64,000 bases of DNA from Maricaulis sp048269565 (lineage in GTDB: Bacteria; Pseudomonadota; Alphaproteobacteria; Caulobacterales; Maricaulaceae), in NCBI RefSeq assembly GCF_048269565.1, contig NZ_JBLXIK010000002.1, forward strand, positions 434,001-498,000. The letters are read 5' to 3'. Shown here in pieces: positions 53,730-63,010 of this stretch. Below the pieces are notes generated by a model, which made no database searches, had not been told where the DNA came from, and was given only the letters and a program-made list of their open reading frames with translations. Made by a program: the position numbers and the translations under genes. Numbering within the stretch: the first letter of the stretch is position 1; each line of letters opens with the position of its first letter.

Positions 53730-54147
53730 TGGTGGCGGCCGTGTGGCCCTAAATCATTCAACTTCAATCCATTTTTGTTGTCATCCCGGCTCTGCGCCCG
53801 GATCGCTGACGCGTCCGGGCATCCGGCAGGGATGGCACGAGTTGGGTTTGTTTGATTGAGTGTGACGGTGTGCCCGCGCCGGGCAGAGCGATCCCTGAAA
53901 CCCTTGCCAAGCAGGGCGCCAGAGAGGAGTTGAGCGGTCAAGGGCGCGTCGCGCCGCTTCGCGGGTTCCCACTTGACCGCTCAACTCCTCTCTGGCCGGA
54001 TGCAGGCATGGTTTTCAGGGCGGGCTGTGGCCCGGCGGGGCCAGGTTGCTCAAAGCTCACAATCCCATATTCCTCCGGCCTTCGCTGCGCTCCTCCGGGG
54101 GAAATCAAAGAGTGGCGGATGACGCGGAGCGCGGGGGCCTCGCGCCG
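53730..54147. other. Intergenic stretch with a long hairpin
   Basis: No gene is seen. The main feature is the 24-bp perfect inverted repeat at 53918-53996. Weaker matching arms outside it (CCCTGAAACCC near 53893 and GGTTTTCAGGG near 54010) extend it to about 125 bp. Confidence 0.6.
53918..53996. repeat. 24-bp perfect inverted repeat
   Basis: The arms at 53918-53941 (beginning GCCAGAGAGGAG) and 53973-53996 are exact complements, with a 31-nt loop. It is not followed by a T-run. It could be a mobile hairpin element or encode a structured RNA. Confidence 0.9.
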
Positions 54148-54582
54148 CTACTCGCCGGCCGGAATCGCCGCGGCTGCATCGACCAGCGCGCGGCCGGTGG
54201 CCTCATCCCGGACCACGGCGCAGAAGGTGCCGTCGGTGGCGCGGTGATAGATCACGGCGTCGGTGGTGACATCGTGTTGCTGGCCGGCGGCGCGGTAGAA
54301 GTCGGCGGCGGCGGCATCGAGGGCCTGGCGCGGTGCGTCCGTCATCTGGCTGACGAAGAACTCATAGCTGGCGCGTTCGCCGCCGAGGGCGTGGGCGATG
54401 CGCACGGCGCCGTCGGGGCCGCGTTCGATCAGGGTCTGGCCCGGCTCGAGCAGGGCGGCGCGGTCGTCTGCGAAACAGGCGTCCGAACTGGCGAGATGGT
54501 CGGCATCATAGACCGGCGCCGCCTCCGGCTGCGAACAGGCAGCGAGCAGGATCAGGGCGGGGATCGCGAGCAGGACTTTCAT
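54148..54582 (-). CDS. Small lipoprotein of unknown function
   Basis: The 144-residue protein has a lipobox (LILLAACSQ) and two further Cys. No recognised domain. The conserved-looking part is ASYEFFVSQMTDAPRQALDAAA. Confidence 0.6.
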   Translation of the reverse strand: MKVLLAIPALILLAACSQPEAAPVYDADHLASSDACFADDRAALLEPGQTLIERGPDGAVRIAHALGGERASYEFFVSQMTDAPRQALDAAAADFYRAAGQQHDVTTDAVIYHRATDGTFCAVVRDEATGRALVDAAAAIPAGE

Positions 54583-54776
54583 TTCGGGGCACTCCGGGGG
54601 CGAGGTTTCAACGCCGCTATAGCGGAGGCGGGCAAGGTCCGTGAAATGAATGTTTTGTGTCGGGACGGGCGGCGCGTTGCGGCCCCGGTCGCGACAATAT
54701 GCATCGGGGCCCGCGCTTGCACCCCGGCCCGCTTCGTGCCCAGTCTGTCAGTTAAAGCAACTGAGGGAGACTTCCT

Positions 54777-55226
54777 GTGAGCACACCGATCGATGCGGTT
54801 ACCTGGGTCGCGGCGCTGGATGGCGGCAAGGCGCTGATCTGGCGCAATGAGGGCTTTGACGACCAGCCCAATCTGAAACTCGTGGATCAGGACGAACTCG
54901 ACAATCCGCCTGCCCATGATCACAGTTCCGACCGCCCCGGCCGGGTGATCAAGGCCAGCGGCGCCCACGCCGCGGTGGAACACACTGACGGGCACAGCCA
55001 GGCCAAGCATAATTTCGTGCAGTCAGCGATTGCCCGCCTCAACCAGGCCGCCGAGAAGGGCGCGTTTGACCGGCTGGTGCTGCTGGCCCCGGCGCATGTG
55101 CTCGGCGAGGCCCGGCCCTATTATTCCGACGCGCTGAAGAAGCATCTGATCGAGCGCGAACGCGATGTCGTGAATCAATCGACCGACAAGATCGAGGCGC
55201 AATTCATCGCCGCCCTGGCCGAATAG
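54777..55226 (+). CDS. Host-attachment family protein
   Basis: The 149-residue protein has WVAALDGGKALIWRNEGF and a C-terminal part RLVLLAPAHVLGEARPYYSDALKKHL, which fit the host-attachment protein family (Pfam Host_attach). The biochemical role is unknown. GTG 54777 has a GAGGGAGA site. Confidence 0.82.
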   Translation: MSTPIDAVTWVAALDGGKALIWRNEGFDDQPNLKLVDQDELDNPPAHDHSSDRPGRVIKASGAHAAVEHTDGHSQAKHNFVQSAIARLNQAAEKGAFDRLVLLAPAHVLGEARPYYSDALKKHLIERERDVVNQSTDKIEAQFIAALAE

Positions 55227-55259
55227 GGCCGCTGATTTCAACGCGCCGCCGTTGGCTGC

Positions 55260-56021
55260 CTATGGGGCGGCCGCGGCGGCGGTCTTGAGGTTGAAGAAGG
55301 CCTCGACATCGGCGATCAGGGCCTGCTTGGCCACGGCGACGATCTGCGCGCCCTTTTCCGGTGTCGCCTGCGAGGGATCCGAGCCGATACGGCCATCGGG
55401 GAATTTGGCGCGATAATCGGCGGCGTCGGCAAAATTGCCCGAGGGTGCGATTTTCGGGCTCATCTCAACGGATTTGATCGCCTGCGGCAGGGCGTATTGC
55501 GTCACCGAGACTTCCGAAGCGGTGGCGTGCGAGCCCTCGCCGACCGGAAACAGCTGTTTGCAGGTCTCCATCACGCCGGGCAATTCCCACCAGTTGCGCT
55601 GCATCAGCCGCGCCGGGCAGGGTTCGGCGTCGAGCGACCATTGCGCGTAGAATTCGGCGAAGGCGGCGCTGATCGTGGTGATATTGCCGCCATGGCCATT
55701 GAAGAAATAGATCCGCTTGAAACCGTGGCGCAACAGGCTCTCGGTCCAGTCATTGATGACGGCGATCATGGTCGAGGGGCGCAATGTCATCGAGCCGGGA
55801 AAGCCGAGATGGTGCTGGGCGATGCCGACATTGAAGGTCGGCCCGACCAGAAAGCCGGCCTCGGCGCCCGCTTCGGTGGCGATCACTTCCGGGCAGATCG
55901 AATCCGTGCCCACCAGGCCGTTGGGGCCGTGCTGTTCGGTCGAGCCGATCGGAATCACGATGCCCTTGCAGCGCTTCAGATAGGTTTCGACTTCAGGCCA
56001 GGTGGCGTGATGGAGCAGCAT
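55260..56021 (-). CDS. Creatininase-family amidohydrolase
   Basis: The 253-residue protein has metal-binding residues in IPIGSTEQHGPNG and GTDSICPE, FFNGHGGN, and GEGSHATASEVS. The family hydrolyses cyclic amides (creatinine, or formamidopyrimidine-like compounds). The substrate is unknown. ATG 56021 is chosen; longer frames have no family features. Confidence 0.88.
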   Translation of the reverse strand: MLLHHATWPEVETYLKRCKGIVIPIGSTEQHGPNGLVGTDSICPEVIATEAGAEAGFLVGPTFNVGIAQHHLGFPGSMTLRPSTMIAVINDWTESLLRHGFKRIYFFNGHGGNITTISAAFAEFYAQWSLDAEPCPARLMQRNWWELPGVMETCKQLFPVGEGSHATASEVSVTQYALPQAIKSVEMSPKIAPSGNFADAADYRAKFPDGRIGSDPSQATPEKGAQIVAVAKQALIADVEAFFNLKTAAAAAP

Positions 56022-56107
56022 GGCAAGGCCCTTCGCGGCGGGATTGGATTGCCGAGATAAACGGCCCCGGACGCGAAGTGCAAGTGGCTGCAAGCAGTGC
56101 GGCCGGA

Positions 56108-56191
56108 TCAGTCTTCGCGGCGGCTTTCTGCCCGGTAAATGAGCGCGGCGCCAACGGCCATGATTGTCGCGATCGCGAGCATGAAGTGCAT
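56108..56191 (-). CDS. 27-residue membrane miniprotein candidate
   Basis: A short frame after the strong GGGGAGA site encodes HFMLAIATIMAVGAALIYRA followed by ESRRED. It has one transmembrane helix and a charged end. The good ribosome binding site, correct spacing and typical helix suggest it is translated; the function is unknown. It lies 86 nt beyond the creatininase gene start, on the same strand. Confidence 0.5.
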   Translation of the reverse strand: MHFMLAIATIMAVGAALIYRAESRRED

Positions 56192-56388
56192 GATTCAATC
56201 TCCCCAAGGTCACGGAAGGAATCAGGCTCCGGACACGCGCCATTCAATGCCAGAAAAACCCTTCTCAACTGTAAAGGCTTGAATCTTTGAGGGTCGATCA
56301 GGGTCTCACAGCGAATTGATTGGCCTTGCGCCGCCGCATGCAGATGATGATTGCCCATGATACGGGGATTATTGTCGGGGACATCATC

Positions 56389-57234
56389 ATGCGCCTTCTC
56401 TTGTGCCTTTCCGCTGCAGCGCTTGCGCTGGCAGCCTGTACGCCGGCGAGTGAAACAGACACCGCGGCCGCCGCCGACGCCATGGCCGCGGCCGCCGCCG
56501 ACGCCATGGCCGGGGCCGCTCCGGTTGAGCCTGCTGCGGCCCGCGCGGCTGACCCGATGCCGGCGGCGATCGAGGCGGCGCTCGCCGATGCCTCGCGCCC
56601 CGAGGAAGACCGCTTGCTCGATGTCGCGCGGCACCCGGCCGAAGTGCTGGCCTTTGCCGGTCTCGAGCATGGCTGGCAGGTCGCCGATATTGTTCCCGGC
56701 GGCGGCTATTATGCCCGCGTGCTGTCGACCGCTGTCGGCGATGAGGGCCATGTCCATGCCTTCAATCCGGGCTGGTTGGCCGAGCAATTTGCCGACGCCA
56801 ATGCGGCGCTGGGTGAGCTGGCGGATTCCCGCAGCAATATGAGCCATGTGGTCGGACCGCTGGAAGGTTTCGACGCGGCGATCGACGCGCCACTGGATGC
56901 GGTTTTCATGGTGCTTTTCTATCATGACACCGCGTATTCGGGCACGGATCGTGCGGCGATGAACCAGGCGATCTTCAACGCGCTGCGCCCGGGCGGCGTC
57001 TATATCGTGATCGATCATCATGCGCCGGCCGGGTCGGGCGTGACCTTCGTCAACGATACCCACCGCATTGACGCCGAGCTGGTGCGCGATGAGGTGACGG
57101 CGGCCGGTTTCGAGCTCGATGGTGACAGCGACATGCTGGCCAATCCGGCCGATGACCGCACCGGCAGCGTCTTCGCGCCGGATATCCGGCGGCACACGGA
57201 TCGCTTCGTCTACCGTTTCCGCAAGCCGTCCTGA
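56389..57234 (+). CDS. Lipoprotein-type SAM methyltransferase-like protein
   Basis: The 281-residue protein has a lipobox (LALAACTPAS), an Ala-rich linker (about 20-60) and a Rossmann methyltransferase-like domain (IVPGGGYYARVLSTAVGDEG, VFMVLFYHD, LRPGGVYIVIDHHA). Periplasmic location is unusual for a SAM enzyme, since SAM is cytoplasmic. It may be inactive or bind another ligand. ATG 56389 gives the lipoprotein signal. Confidence 0.75.
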   Translation: MRLLLCLSAAALALAACTPASETDTAAAADAMAAAAADAMAGAAPVEPAAARAADPMPAAIEAALADASRPEEDRLLDVARHPAEVLAFAGLEHGWQVADIVPGGGYYARVLSTAVGDEGHVHAFNPGWLAEQFADANAALGELADSRSNMSHVVGPLEGFDAAIDAPLDAVFMVLFYHDTAYSGTDRAAMNQAIFNALRPGGVYIVIDHHAPAGSGVTFVNDTHRIDAELVRDEVTAAGFELDGDSDMLANPADDRTGSVFAPDIRRHTDRFVYRFRKPS

Positions 57235-57257
57235 GGCGCTGCGGCAGCTGAATCAAT

Positions 57258-57290
57258 AACGGGCGGCGCCAGATCGGCACCGCCCGTTTT
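57258..57290 (+). terminator. Terminator between converging genes
   Basis: Stem AACGGGCGG (57258-57266) with its complement at 57280-57288 and a TTTT tail. It serves the methyltransferase-like gene. Confidence 0.65.
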
Positions 57291-57313
57291 ATTGAGACAA
57301 TCGCGATTGGCGA

Positions 57314-58771
57314 TCAGGCGGCGTCGAGCGCGGCCTTGAAGGCGTTGAGTTCGGCGTCGAGCTGGGTCGCCGACTGGTTGAGTTCCGAGGACGCCACCAT
57401 GAATTCCTCGGCGGCGGTGCTGGTGCGGCCGGCGGCGCCGTTCACATTGTCCATTTCCCGCGTGACTTCGGAGGTCTCGCTGGCGGCGCGTTCGGCCAGC
57501 TCGGCGATTTCCCGCGTGGCGCTGCTTTGCTCGGTGAAGGCGCCGCGAACGCTGTTTGACGAGGCGCGCAGCTCTTCAATCGTCTCGGCAATCTTGCCCA
57601 GCGAACTGGCGGCTCCGCCCGAGGCGCCGCGCATCGCCTCGATCCGTCCGGCAATGTCGCTGGAGGCGCGCGAGGTCTGTTCGGCCAGTGCCTTCACTTC
57701 CGAGGCGACGACGGCGAAGCCCTTGCCGGCCTCACCGGCGCGCGCCGCTTCGATGGTGGCGTTGAGGGCGAGCAGATTGGTCTGTTCGGCAACGGCCGCG
57801 ACCAGTTGCATGATGTCCTCGATTTCCTTGGCGGCGGCCTGCAGGTCATCGATCGAGCGCCCGGCCCCGACGGCTTCCGCGGCGGCGCGTTCGGAGACAT
57901 TGTCGGAGTTTTCCAGGATGCGGGAAACTTCCGAGATCGAGGCGGACAATTCCTGCGCTGCCGCGGCGACAGACTGGACATTCGAATTGGTCAGGCCGGC
58001 CCGTTCGGTGGCACTGCGGGCACCGTCACGGGTGGCGCCGGCATCGGTCTGCAGCTGGCGGGCCAGGGAATCCACCTGGCCGGCCGCACCGGAAACGCCA
58101 CTGGCGACCGTGCGCAGGGCGTTCTGGAAATCGGCTGCGAGGCTGGAAATCGAGGCGCGGCGGGTTTCGGTATCCGTTTTGGCCGATTGTTCTGCGGCGG
58201 CGCTTTCGGCAGCCGATTGCTGGGCCAGATTGGCCTCGCGGGTGCTGGTCTCGGCATCGGTCAGGGCCTTGGCGGCCTGTGCCGTCATCCAGATCAGGGT
58301 GCCGCTCTGGCCGATCACGATGATGGCGTGAAACAGGACGCGCAGGAAGCTCGAGCCATCCGGGAAGATCGCCCAGGGCAGGATGAAGTTGAGCGAAAGG
58401 TGGTGGACAGCGGTCACGCCTGCGGCCGCGACGATCACGCGCCAGTCGAGCAGGACGGCGGTGGCGGCGAGGCAGGCAAAGAACATCATGTGCATGTCGA
58501 TCTGCCAGGCCGAGCCGCTCATCATGTAGACGAGCGTCGCCGGGAAGGCGATCAGGGCTGCGCCGGTGGTGATGCGTGAGGCCGTCGAGTTCGGATCGGT
58601 CTTCCAGGCGAAGACTGCGGCGCCGGCAACGGCCGCCAGCAGGATTGTGCCGGGGATCAGCCGGTCGGTGGCCAGGAAGAAGGCCGCGAGTGGGTAGAGC
58701 AGGGCACCGGCACAGATGACGAGGGTCAGCGCTGACTGGGCCTGGGCCCTGAGTTGATCAAGACGGTTCAT
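57314..58771 (-). CDS. Methyl-accepting chemotaxis protein
   Basis: The 485-residue protein has about six N-terminal helices in place of a periplasmic domain (about 10-200), a coiled-coil region and the MCP signalling domain (NLLALNATIEAARAGEAGKGFAVVASEVKALAEQTSRA). The sensor must act within the membrane. ATG 58771 overlaps the next gene by 4 nt. Confidence 0.9.
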   Translation of the reverse strand: MNRLDQLRAQAQSALTLVICAGALLYPLAAFFLATDRLIPGTILLAAVAGAAVFAWKTDPNSTASRITTGAALIAFPATLVYMMSGSAWQIDMHMMFFACLAATAVLLDWRVIVAAAGVTAVHHLSLNFILPWAIFPDGSSFLRVLFHAIIVIGQSGTLIWMTAQAAKALTDAETSTREANLAQQSAAESAAAEQSAKTDTETRRASISSLAADFQNALRTVASGVSGAAGQVDSLARQLQTDAGATRDGARSATERAGLTNSNVQSVAAAAQELSASISEVSRILENSDNVSERAAAEAVGAGRSIDDLQAAAKEIEDIMQLVAAVAEQTNLLALNATIEAARAGEAGKGFAVVASEVKALAEQTSRASSDIAGRIEAMRGASGGAASSLGKIAETIEELRASSNSVRGAFTEQSSATREIAELAERAASETSEVTREMDNVNGAAGRTSTAAEEFMVASSELNQSATQLDAELNAFKAALDAA

Positions 58772-59139
58772 GTCGGAATTCCGATGCTGGTCGAGGGGGA
58801 GGCAAAGGGGTCGGAGGCGTCGCGTGGCAACAGGCAACCGCCCAGTGCGCCGGGCGGTAGCAGGAGCAGGGCACCGGCGTGGCGCAGCGCCGTCAGGGAG
58901 GTGTCGTCGACAATCTGCACAATGCCGATATTTGCGAAGGCGCCGAAGCGGACGAAGGACAGGTCTGCCTCCGCGGTGGCGAGCATGACATCGGCATGCG
59001 TCCAGCCCGGCGGGAAGATGGCCGCAGCCTCATCGCCGCGCACAGGTTCAAACGCGGACAGGAGCGGCGCGCCGATCACGGCCAGGCTGACGGCGATGGC
59101 GGGCAGGTAGCGGCGAAGGGCAGTAAAGTGTGTGCGCAC
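58768..59139 (-). CDS. Putative exported small protein next to the MCP
   Basis: The 123-residue protein has an N-terminal hydrophobic helix (about 10-30) and a soluble part (RGDEAAAIFPPGWTHADVML, then ALLLLPPGALGGC). No family is recognised. Its stop overlaps the MCP start, so they are probably co-expressed. Confidence 0.6.
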   Translation of the reverse strand: MRTHFTALRRYLPAIAVSLAVIGAPLLSAFEPVRGDEAAAIFPPGWTHADVMLATAEADLSFVRFGAFANIGIVQIVDDTSLTALRHAGALLLLPPGALGGCLLPRDASDPFASPSTSIGIPT

Positions 59140-59235
59140 GGTTTCGGATCCATACCAGATGAACCTTCAGACCATGATTGTGGTTAAGGAAGCCTTGTGG
59201 CCGTTGCGCACACCCTGCTGAAGGCTGATCCGGCC

Positions 59236-60069
59236 CTAGAGGCTGATGCGACTGAAGATCAGGCTGTCGCGCACGCCGATATGGGTTTCCCAGGCGGCGC
59301 GCAAATGGCCCTCAAGCTGGAAGCCGATCGCCTCGAGCAGTTTGATCGAGGCGGTATTGTCCGGATCGGTGTCGGCATAGATACGGCGCAGGCCGCGCGT
59401 CGCGAAGCCGTGCTCGACCACCGCCGCCGTCGCCTCGCGGGCATAGCCATGACCGTGCCGGTCGGGGCGCATCATATAACCGGTCTCGGCCGCATTGTTC
59501 TTGCGATCCATCAACACGACCCAGCCGAGCGCATCCTCGGGGGCGTCCTTCAGCGTGATCACGAAGGTCTCCACGCCGTCGCCGCGGATATTCCAGCCGA
59601 GATAATCGCGTACCGCCTCGATGCCGGCCAGCGGACCGCGTGACCAGTATTTCATCGTCTCCGGATCGGTCAGCGCCGGCAGGAAGGCCTCGCAATCCTC
59701 AAACGTCATGGGGCGCAATAACAGGCGCTCCGTGGTCAACAGCACGGGCTCGAGGCGTGGATAGGGTATCGTCAGGGCATCATCGGTGAGGGTGAGGCGG
59801 ATCTCGTCGAAACGCTCTTCGATACAGGCCTGCATGGTCTTGAAGCAGTCCCGGGAAAACCAGTCATGATCGGCAAAACAGGCTTGGCGCATCGCTTCTG
59901 ACGGCCACAGCGCATAGGACCAGAACTCGCCGTTTTCGCCCTCGTGCAGGCGGGCGCCATAGGAGTTGCAGCGCTGATGGATCAGGCGCGTGCCCTCGGC
60001 CCAGGCAGCGCGGAACTCCGCCTCGCGGCCGGGCTTGAGACGCCAGTGATAGAGGATGGCGGCGGTCAT
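59236..60069 (-). CDS. ABM-like domain fused to GNAT acetyltransferase
   Basis: In this 277-residue protein the N-terminal 90 residues (AILYHWRLKPGREAEFRAAW, then WSYALWPSEAMRQACF) resemble a dimeric alpha+beta barrel (antibiotic biosynthesis monooxygenase-like) domain. Residues about 105-270 form a GNAT domain (TERLLLRPMTFEDCEAFLPALTD, then GYMMRPDRHGHGYAREA, acetyl-CoA loop). ATG 60069 overlaps the rlmN stop (ATGA). Substrate unknown. Confidence 0.78.
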   Translation of the reverse strand: MTAAILYHWRLKPGREAEFRAAWAEGTRLIHQRCNSYGARLHEGENGEFWSYALWPSEAMRQACFADHDWFSRDCFKTMQACIEERFDEIRLTLTDDALTIPYPRLEPVLLTTERLLLRPMTFEDCEAFLPALTDPETMKYWSRGPLAGIEAVRDYLGWNIRGDGVETFVITLKDAPEDALGWVVLMDRKNNAAETGYMMRPDRHGHGYAREATAAVVEHGFATRGLRRIYADTDPDNTASIKLLEAIGFQLEGHLRAAWETHIGVRDSLIFSRISL

Positions 60070-61256
60070 TCGCCTGCGGCCGCTTGGGCTTCCAGCCGCT
60101 GTTTCTTCAATACGCTCGCCTTCACCTTCTTGCTTTCCGAGCGCAATTGCCCGCAGGCGGCGAAGATATCGCGGCCGCGCGGGGTACGGATCGGCGAGGC
60201 ATAACCGGCCTTGTTGACCAGGTCGGCGAAGGCGGTGATCTGGGCCGGGTCCGAGCATTCATAGGGGCTGTCGGGCCAGGGATTGAAGGGGATGAGATTG
60301 ATCTTGGCCGGCACGCCCTTGAGCAGTTTCACCAGGGCGCGCGCCTCGGCGAGGCTGTCATTGACGCCCTTCAGCATCACGTATTCGAAGGTGATGCGGC
60401 GTGAATTGTTCAGCCCCGGATAGGCGCGGATCGCGTCCATCAGCATTTTGAGCGGATATTTCTTGTTCAGCGGCACCAGCTCGTCGCGCAGGGCGTCATT
60501 GGTGGCGTGCAGCGAGATCGCCAGCATGGTGTTGGTGCGGGTGCCGAGTTCGGAGATTTTCGGCACCACGCCGGAGGTCGAGACTGTGATGCGGCGACGG
60601 CCGATCGCCATGCCTTCGGGATCGGAGATCGTGTCGATCGAATCCGAGACATTGTCGAGATTATACAAGGGCTCGCCCATGCCCATGAAGACGATATTGG
60701 TCACTTTGCGGTCGGCGTTGGAGCTCGGCCATTCGGCGAGGTCATCACGCGCGATCATCACCTGGGCGACGATTTCTGCAGCGGTCAGATTGCGCACCAG
60801 CGCCTGGGTGCCGGTATGGCAGAAGGTGCAATTGAGGGTGCAGCCGACCTGGCTGGAGACGCACAGCGCCCCGGAGCGGGCGACATCGGGGATGAAGACG
60901 GTTTCGCACTCGACGCCGGGCGACAGCTCGATCAGGTATTTGCGCGTGCCGTCGGTGGAGACGAGGCGTTCCAGGATGCGTGGCCGGTCGAGCGTGTAAT
61001 GCGCCGCAAGGCGTGCCCGCGTCTCCTTGTCGATATTCGTCATCTCGTCGAAGGACGTGCTGCCATAGTGATAGATCCAGCCGAACAACTGGTTGGCGCG
61101 CATCTTGGCCTTGCGCTCCTCGACGCCACAGGCGATCGCGGCTTCGCGCAATTGCGCCCGGCCCATGCCCGCCAGCGAGGGCAGGGCACGCGGCGTGGTG
61201 TCGTCGATGCGCGGGGCATTGGTCTGGGAAGCAGCGATGTTCAGCGCATGGCTCAT
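60066..61256 (-). CDS. rlmN: 23S rRNA/tRNA adenine-C2 methyltransferase RlmN
   Basis: The 396-residue radical SAM enzyme methylates A2503 of 23S rRNA and A37 of some tRNAs. It has CTLNCTFCHTGTQ (CxxxCxxC), the N-terminal helical domain and NRKVTNIVFMGMGEPL-like segments. Length is normal. Confidence 0.95.
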   Translation of the reverse strand: MSHALNIAASQTNAPRIDDTTPRALPSLAGMGRAQLREAAIACGVEERKAKMRANQLFGWIYHYGSTSFDEMTNIDKETRARLAAHYTLDRPRILERLVSTDGTRKYLIELSPGVECETVFIPDVARSGALCVSSQVGCTLNCTFCHTGTQALVRNLTAAEIVAQVMIARDDLAEWPSSNADRKVTNIVFMGMGEPLYNLDNVSDSIDTISDPEGMAIGRRRITVSTSGVVPKISELGTRTNTMLAISLHATNDALRDELVPLNKKYPLKMLMDAIRAYPGLNNSRRITFEYVMLKGVNDSLAEARALVKLLKGVPAKINLIPFNPWPDSPYECSDPAQITAFADLVNKAGYASPIRTPRGRDIFAACGQLRSESKKVKASVLKKQRLEAQAAAGE

Positions 61257-61343
61257 GATCGAAACGGTCGTCCAAGGGGGCGGGAGCGGCGCGCAATATC
61301 ACAAAAGCGCGGCCCGGCCTAATCGCGTCTGATGCCGCGAGGT

Positions 61344-61880
61344 CTAGCCGCAGAGGCTGGAGACCCGTTGCAGGGCAGCCGTGACGCCGCTGAGCGAGAA
61401 TTCATAGGCGGTGGCAATGCCGTCGACCGTAGTGCCGGTGACACGCATGGTCGCGCCGCGGCGCATTTCCCGGATCAGCGAGGGCTCATCATCCAGATTG
61501 TCGAGAAAGCCTTCCTGGCCGTCTGCGAACAGGTCAAAGCGGCTGGACCCGACCCGGATTTGCGGCGGGCTGTTGGGGCGCAAATCATAGCCGACCAGCA
61601 GGCTGGGCTGCTCCTCGACCGCGCCGGACTGCCAGGAGGAGACGAGGAAATAGACATTGCCATGGGCATGGGCGAGCGGGGTTGCATCGCGGGGCCGGCT
61701 CAGCGTGTAGCAGACCAGCCCGTCATCACCATTGCGTGTGAAAACGCGCCAGTCGCCATACTCGCCACGAAATTCGGGCTCGCCCTGCGCCATCGCAGGC
61801 GCAGCCAGCCCGAGGGCGAAAACGAGAGCAGTCAGACAAAGTCGGAACGTCACGGCAATACACCTCACAAAAGACCACAC
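61344..61880 (-). CDS. Invasion-associated locus B-type protein
   Basis: The 178-residue protein has a signal peptide (about 1-32, ending AMA) and the IalB-type pattern YGDWRVFTRNGDDGLVCY, then RRGATMRVTGTTVDG. The family is named from Bartonella but is widespread in non-pathogenic alphaproteobacteria. Periplasmic; function unclear. Confidence 0.82.
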   Translation of the reverse strand: MWSFVRCIAVTFRLCLTALVFALGLAAPAMAQGEPEFRGEYGDWRVFTRNGDDGLVCYTLSRPRDATPLAHAHGNVYFLVSSWQSGAVEEQPSLLVGYDLRPNSPPQIRVGSSRFDLFADGQEGFLDNLDDEPSLIREMRRGATMRVTGTTVDGIATAYEFSLSGVTAALQRVSSLCG

Positions 61881-61981
61881 GATAAAAAGCGCATGCAGAT
61901 GGCGGTATGATGGCGAGGGTTAAGCCCGCGCTAAGATTTGCGGCATGACCGCAAATTTAACCGGGAGAACGCCTGCAGGCG

Positions 61982-62845
61982 CTAGTTGATATCGACGGTG
62001 ATCTGTCCGTCTGCATGCACCACGGCGCGCTTCATGCCCGGCGAGTTGAAGGGCTGGGCGATATGGCCATGCCGGTCGACGGCGATCAGCCCGCCCTCGC
62101 CGCCCAGCGCCCCGACATCATCAATCGCTGCCTGGCAGGCCGTCGCCAGATCGGCGCCGCCATAGGCCATGCGCGCGGCCACATCCTTGGCTGTGGCGGT
62201 GCGCAGGAAATATTCGCCCTGGCCGGTGCAGGAGACCGCGACGCGGTCATCGGCCCAGGTTCCCGATCCGATCACCGGGCAATCGCCAATGCGGCCTTCC
62301 ATCTTGTTCAGCGTGCCGCCGGTCGAGGTTGCGGCGACCAGGTGCCCGGCGCGGTCGAGCGCGACACAGCCAACCGTCCCGGTCGCCATGGCCCGGTCAT
62401 CGGGCGCGGCGGCGGGGGTGTAGTAATCATTGACGCTGTCGACGCATTCGAGACCCTGCTGCATCGCGAAGGCATCGGCACCGCGGCCGGCCAGCATGAC
62501 ATGCGGGGTGGTTTCCATGACGGCGCGCGCTGCATGGACCGGGCTGACGAAGCCGGTGAGTGCCGCCACAGCGCCAGCCTTGCGGTCAATGCCGGTCATG
62601 ATGGCGGCATCGAGCTCATAGCGGCCGGCCTTGTTGGGTGAGGCCCCCTTGCCCGCCACATAGAGGCCCGAGGCCTCCAGCTGGCGGACGATTTCCGTGA
62701 CGGTATCGAGTGCGCTTTCGCCGGATTCGAGCATGGCCTTGCCGAGTTCGGCCAGCTTGCGCATGTGGACGATCTGGTCGGGATAGCCGTGGTCGGCGAG
62801 CACACCGGCACCGCCATGAAGAAGAAGGGCATAGGCACCGGACAT
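61982..62845 (-). CDS. Isoaspartyl peptidase/L-asparaginase, Ntn-hydrolase
   Basis: The 287-residue protein has LLLHGGAGVL at the start, GPVHAARAV-like segments, and the nucleophile Thr in MATGTVGCVALDRAGHL where autocleavage makes two subunits. C-terminal STGG and GEGGLIAVDRHG also fit. It cleaves isoaspartyl dipeptides or asparagine. ATG 62845 is used. Confidence 0.9.
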   Translation of the reverse strand: MSGAYALLLHGGAGVLADHGYPDQIVHMRKLAELGKAMLESGESALDTVTEIVRQLEASGLYVAGKGASPNKAGRYELDAAIMTGIDRKAGAVAALTGFVSPVHAARAVMETTPHVMLAGRGADAFAMQQGLECVDSVNDYYTPAAAPDDRAMATGTVGCVALDRAGHLVAATSTGGTLNKMEGRIGDCPVIGSGTWADDRVAVSCTGQGEYFLRTATAKDVAARMAYGGADLATACQAAIDDVGALGGEGGLIAVDRHGHIAQPFNSPGMKRAVVHADGQITVDIN

Positions 62846-63010
62846 GTGGCGTGTCTCCAGGCAAGCGGGCGAATCTGAGGTCCGCTCTATCACCTGCCGG
62901 AACGGAGGTGAAGGCGGCAAGACGATGGGCTGCGCACAATTGCCGCATTCAACCATACAGAATTTGTGTGTATATCGAGCGCCGTGTTCAACCAGTAGGG
63001 AGTGAGTGTC

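Noticed and set aside
55993..57195. 400-residue minus-strand frame opposite the methyltransferase-like gene
   Set aside because: Shadow frame without motifs; the plus-strand gene has a lipobox and Rossmann motifs.
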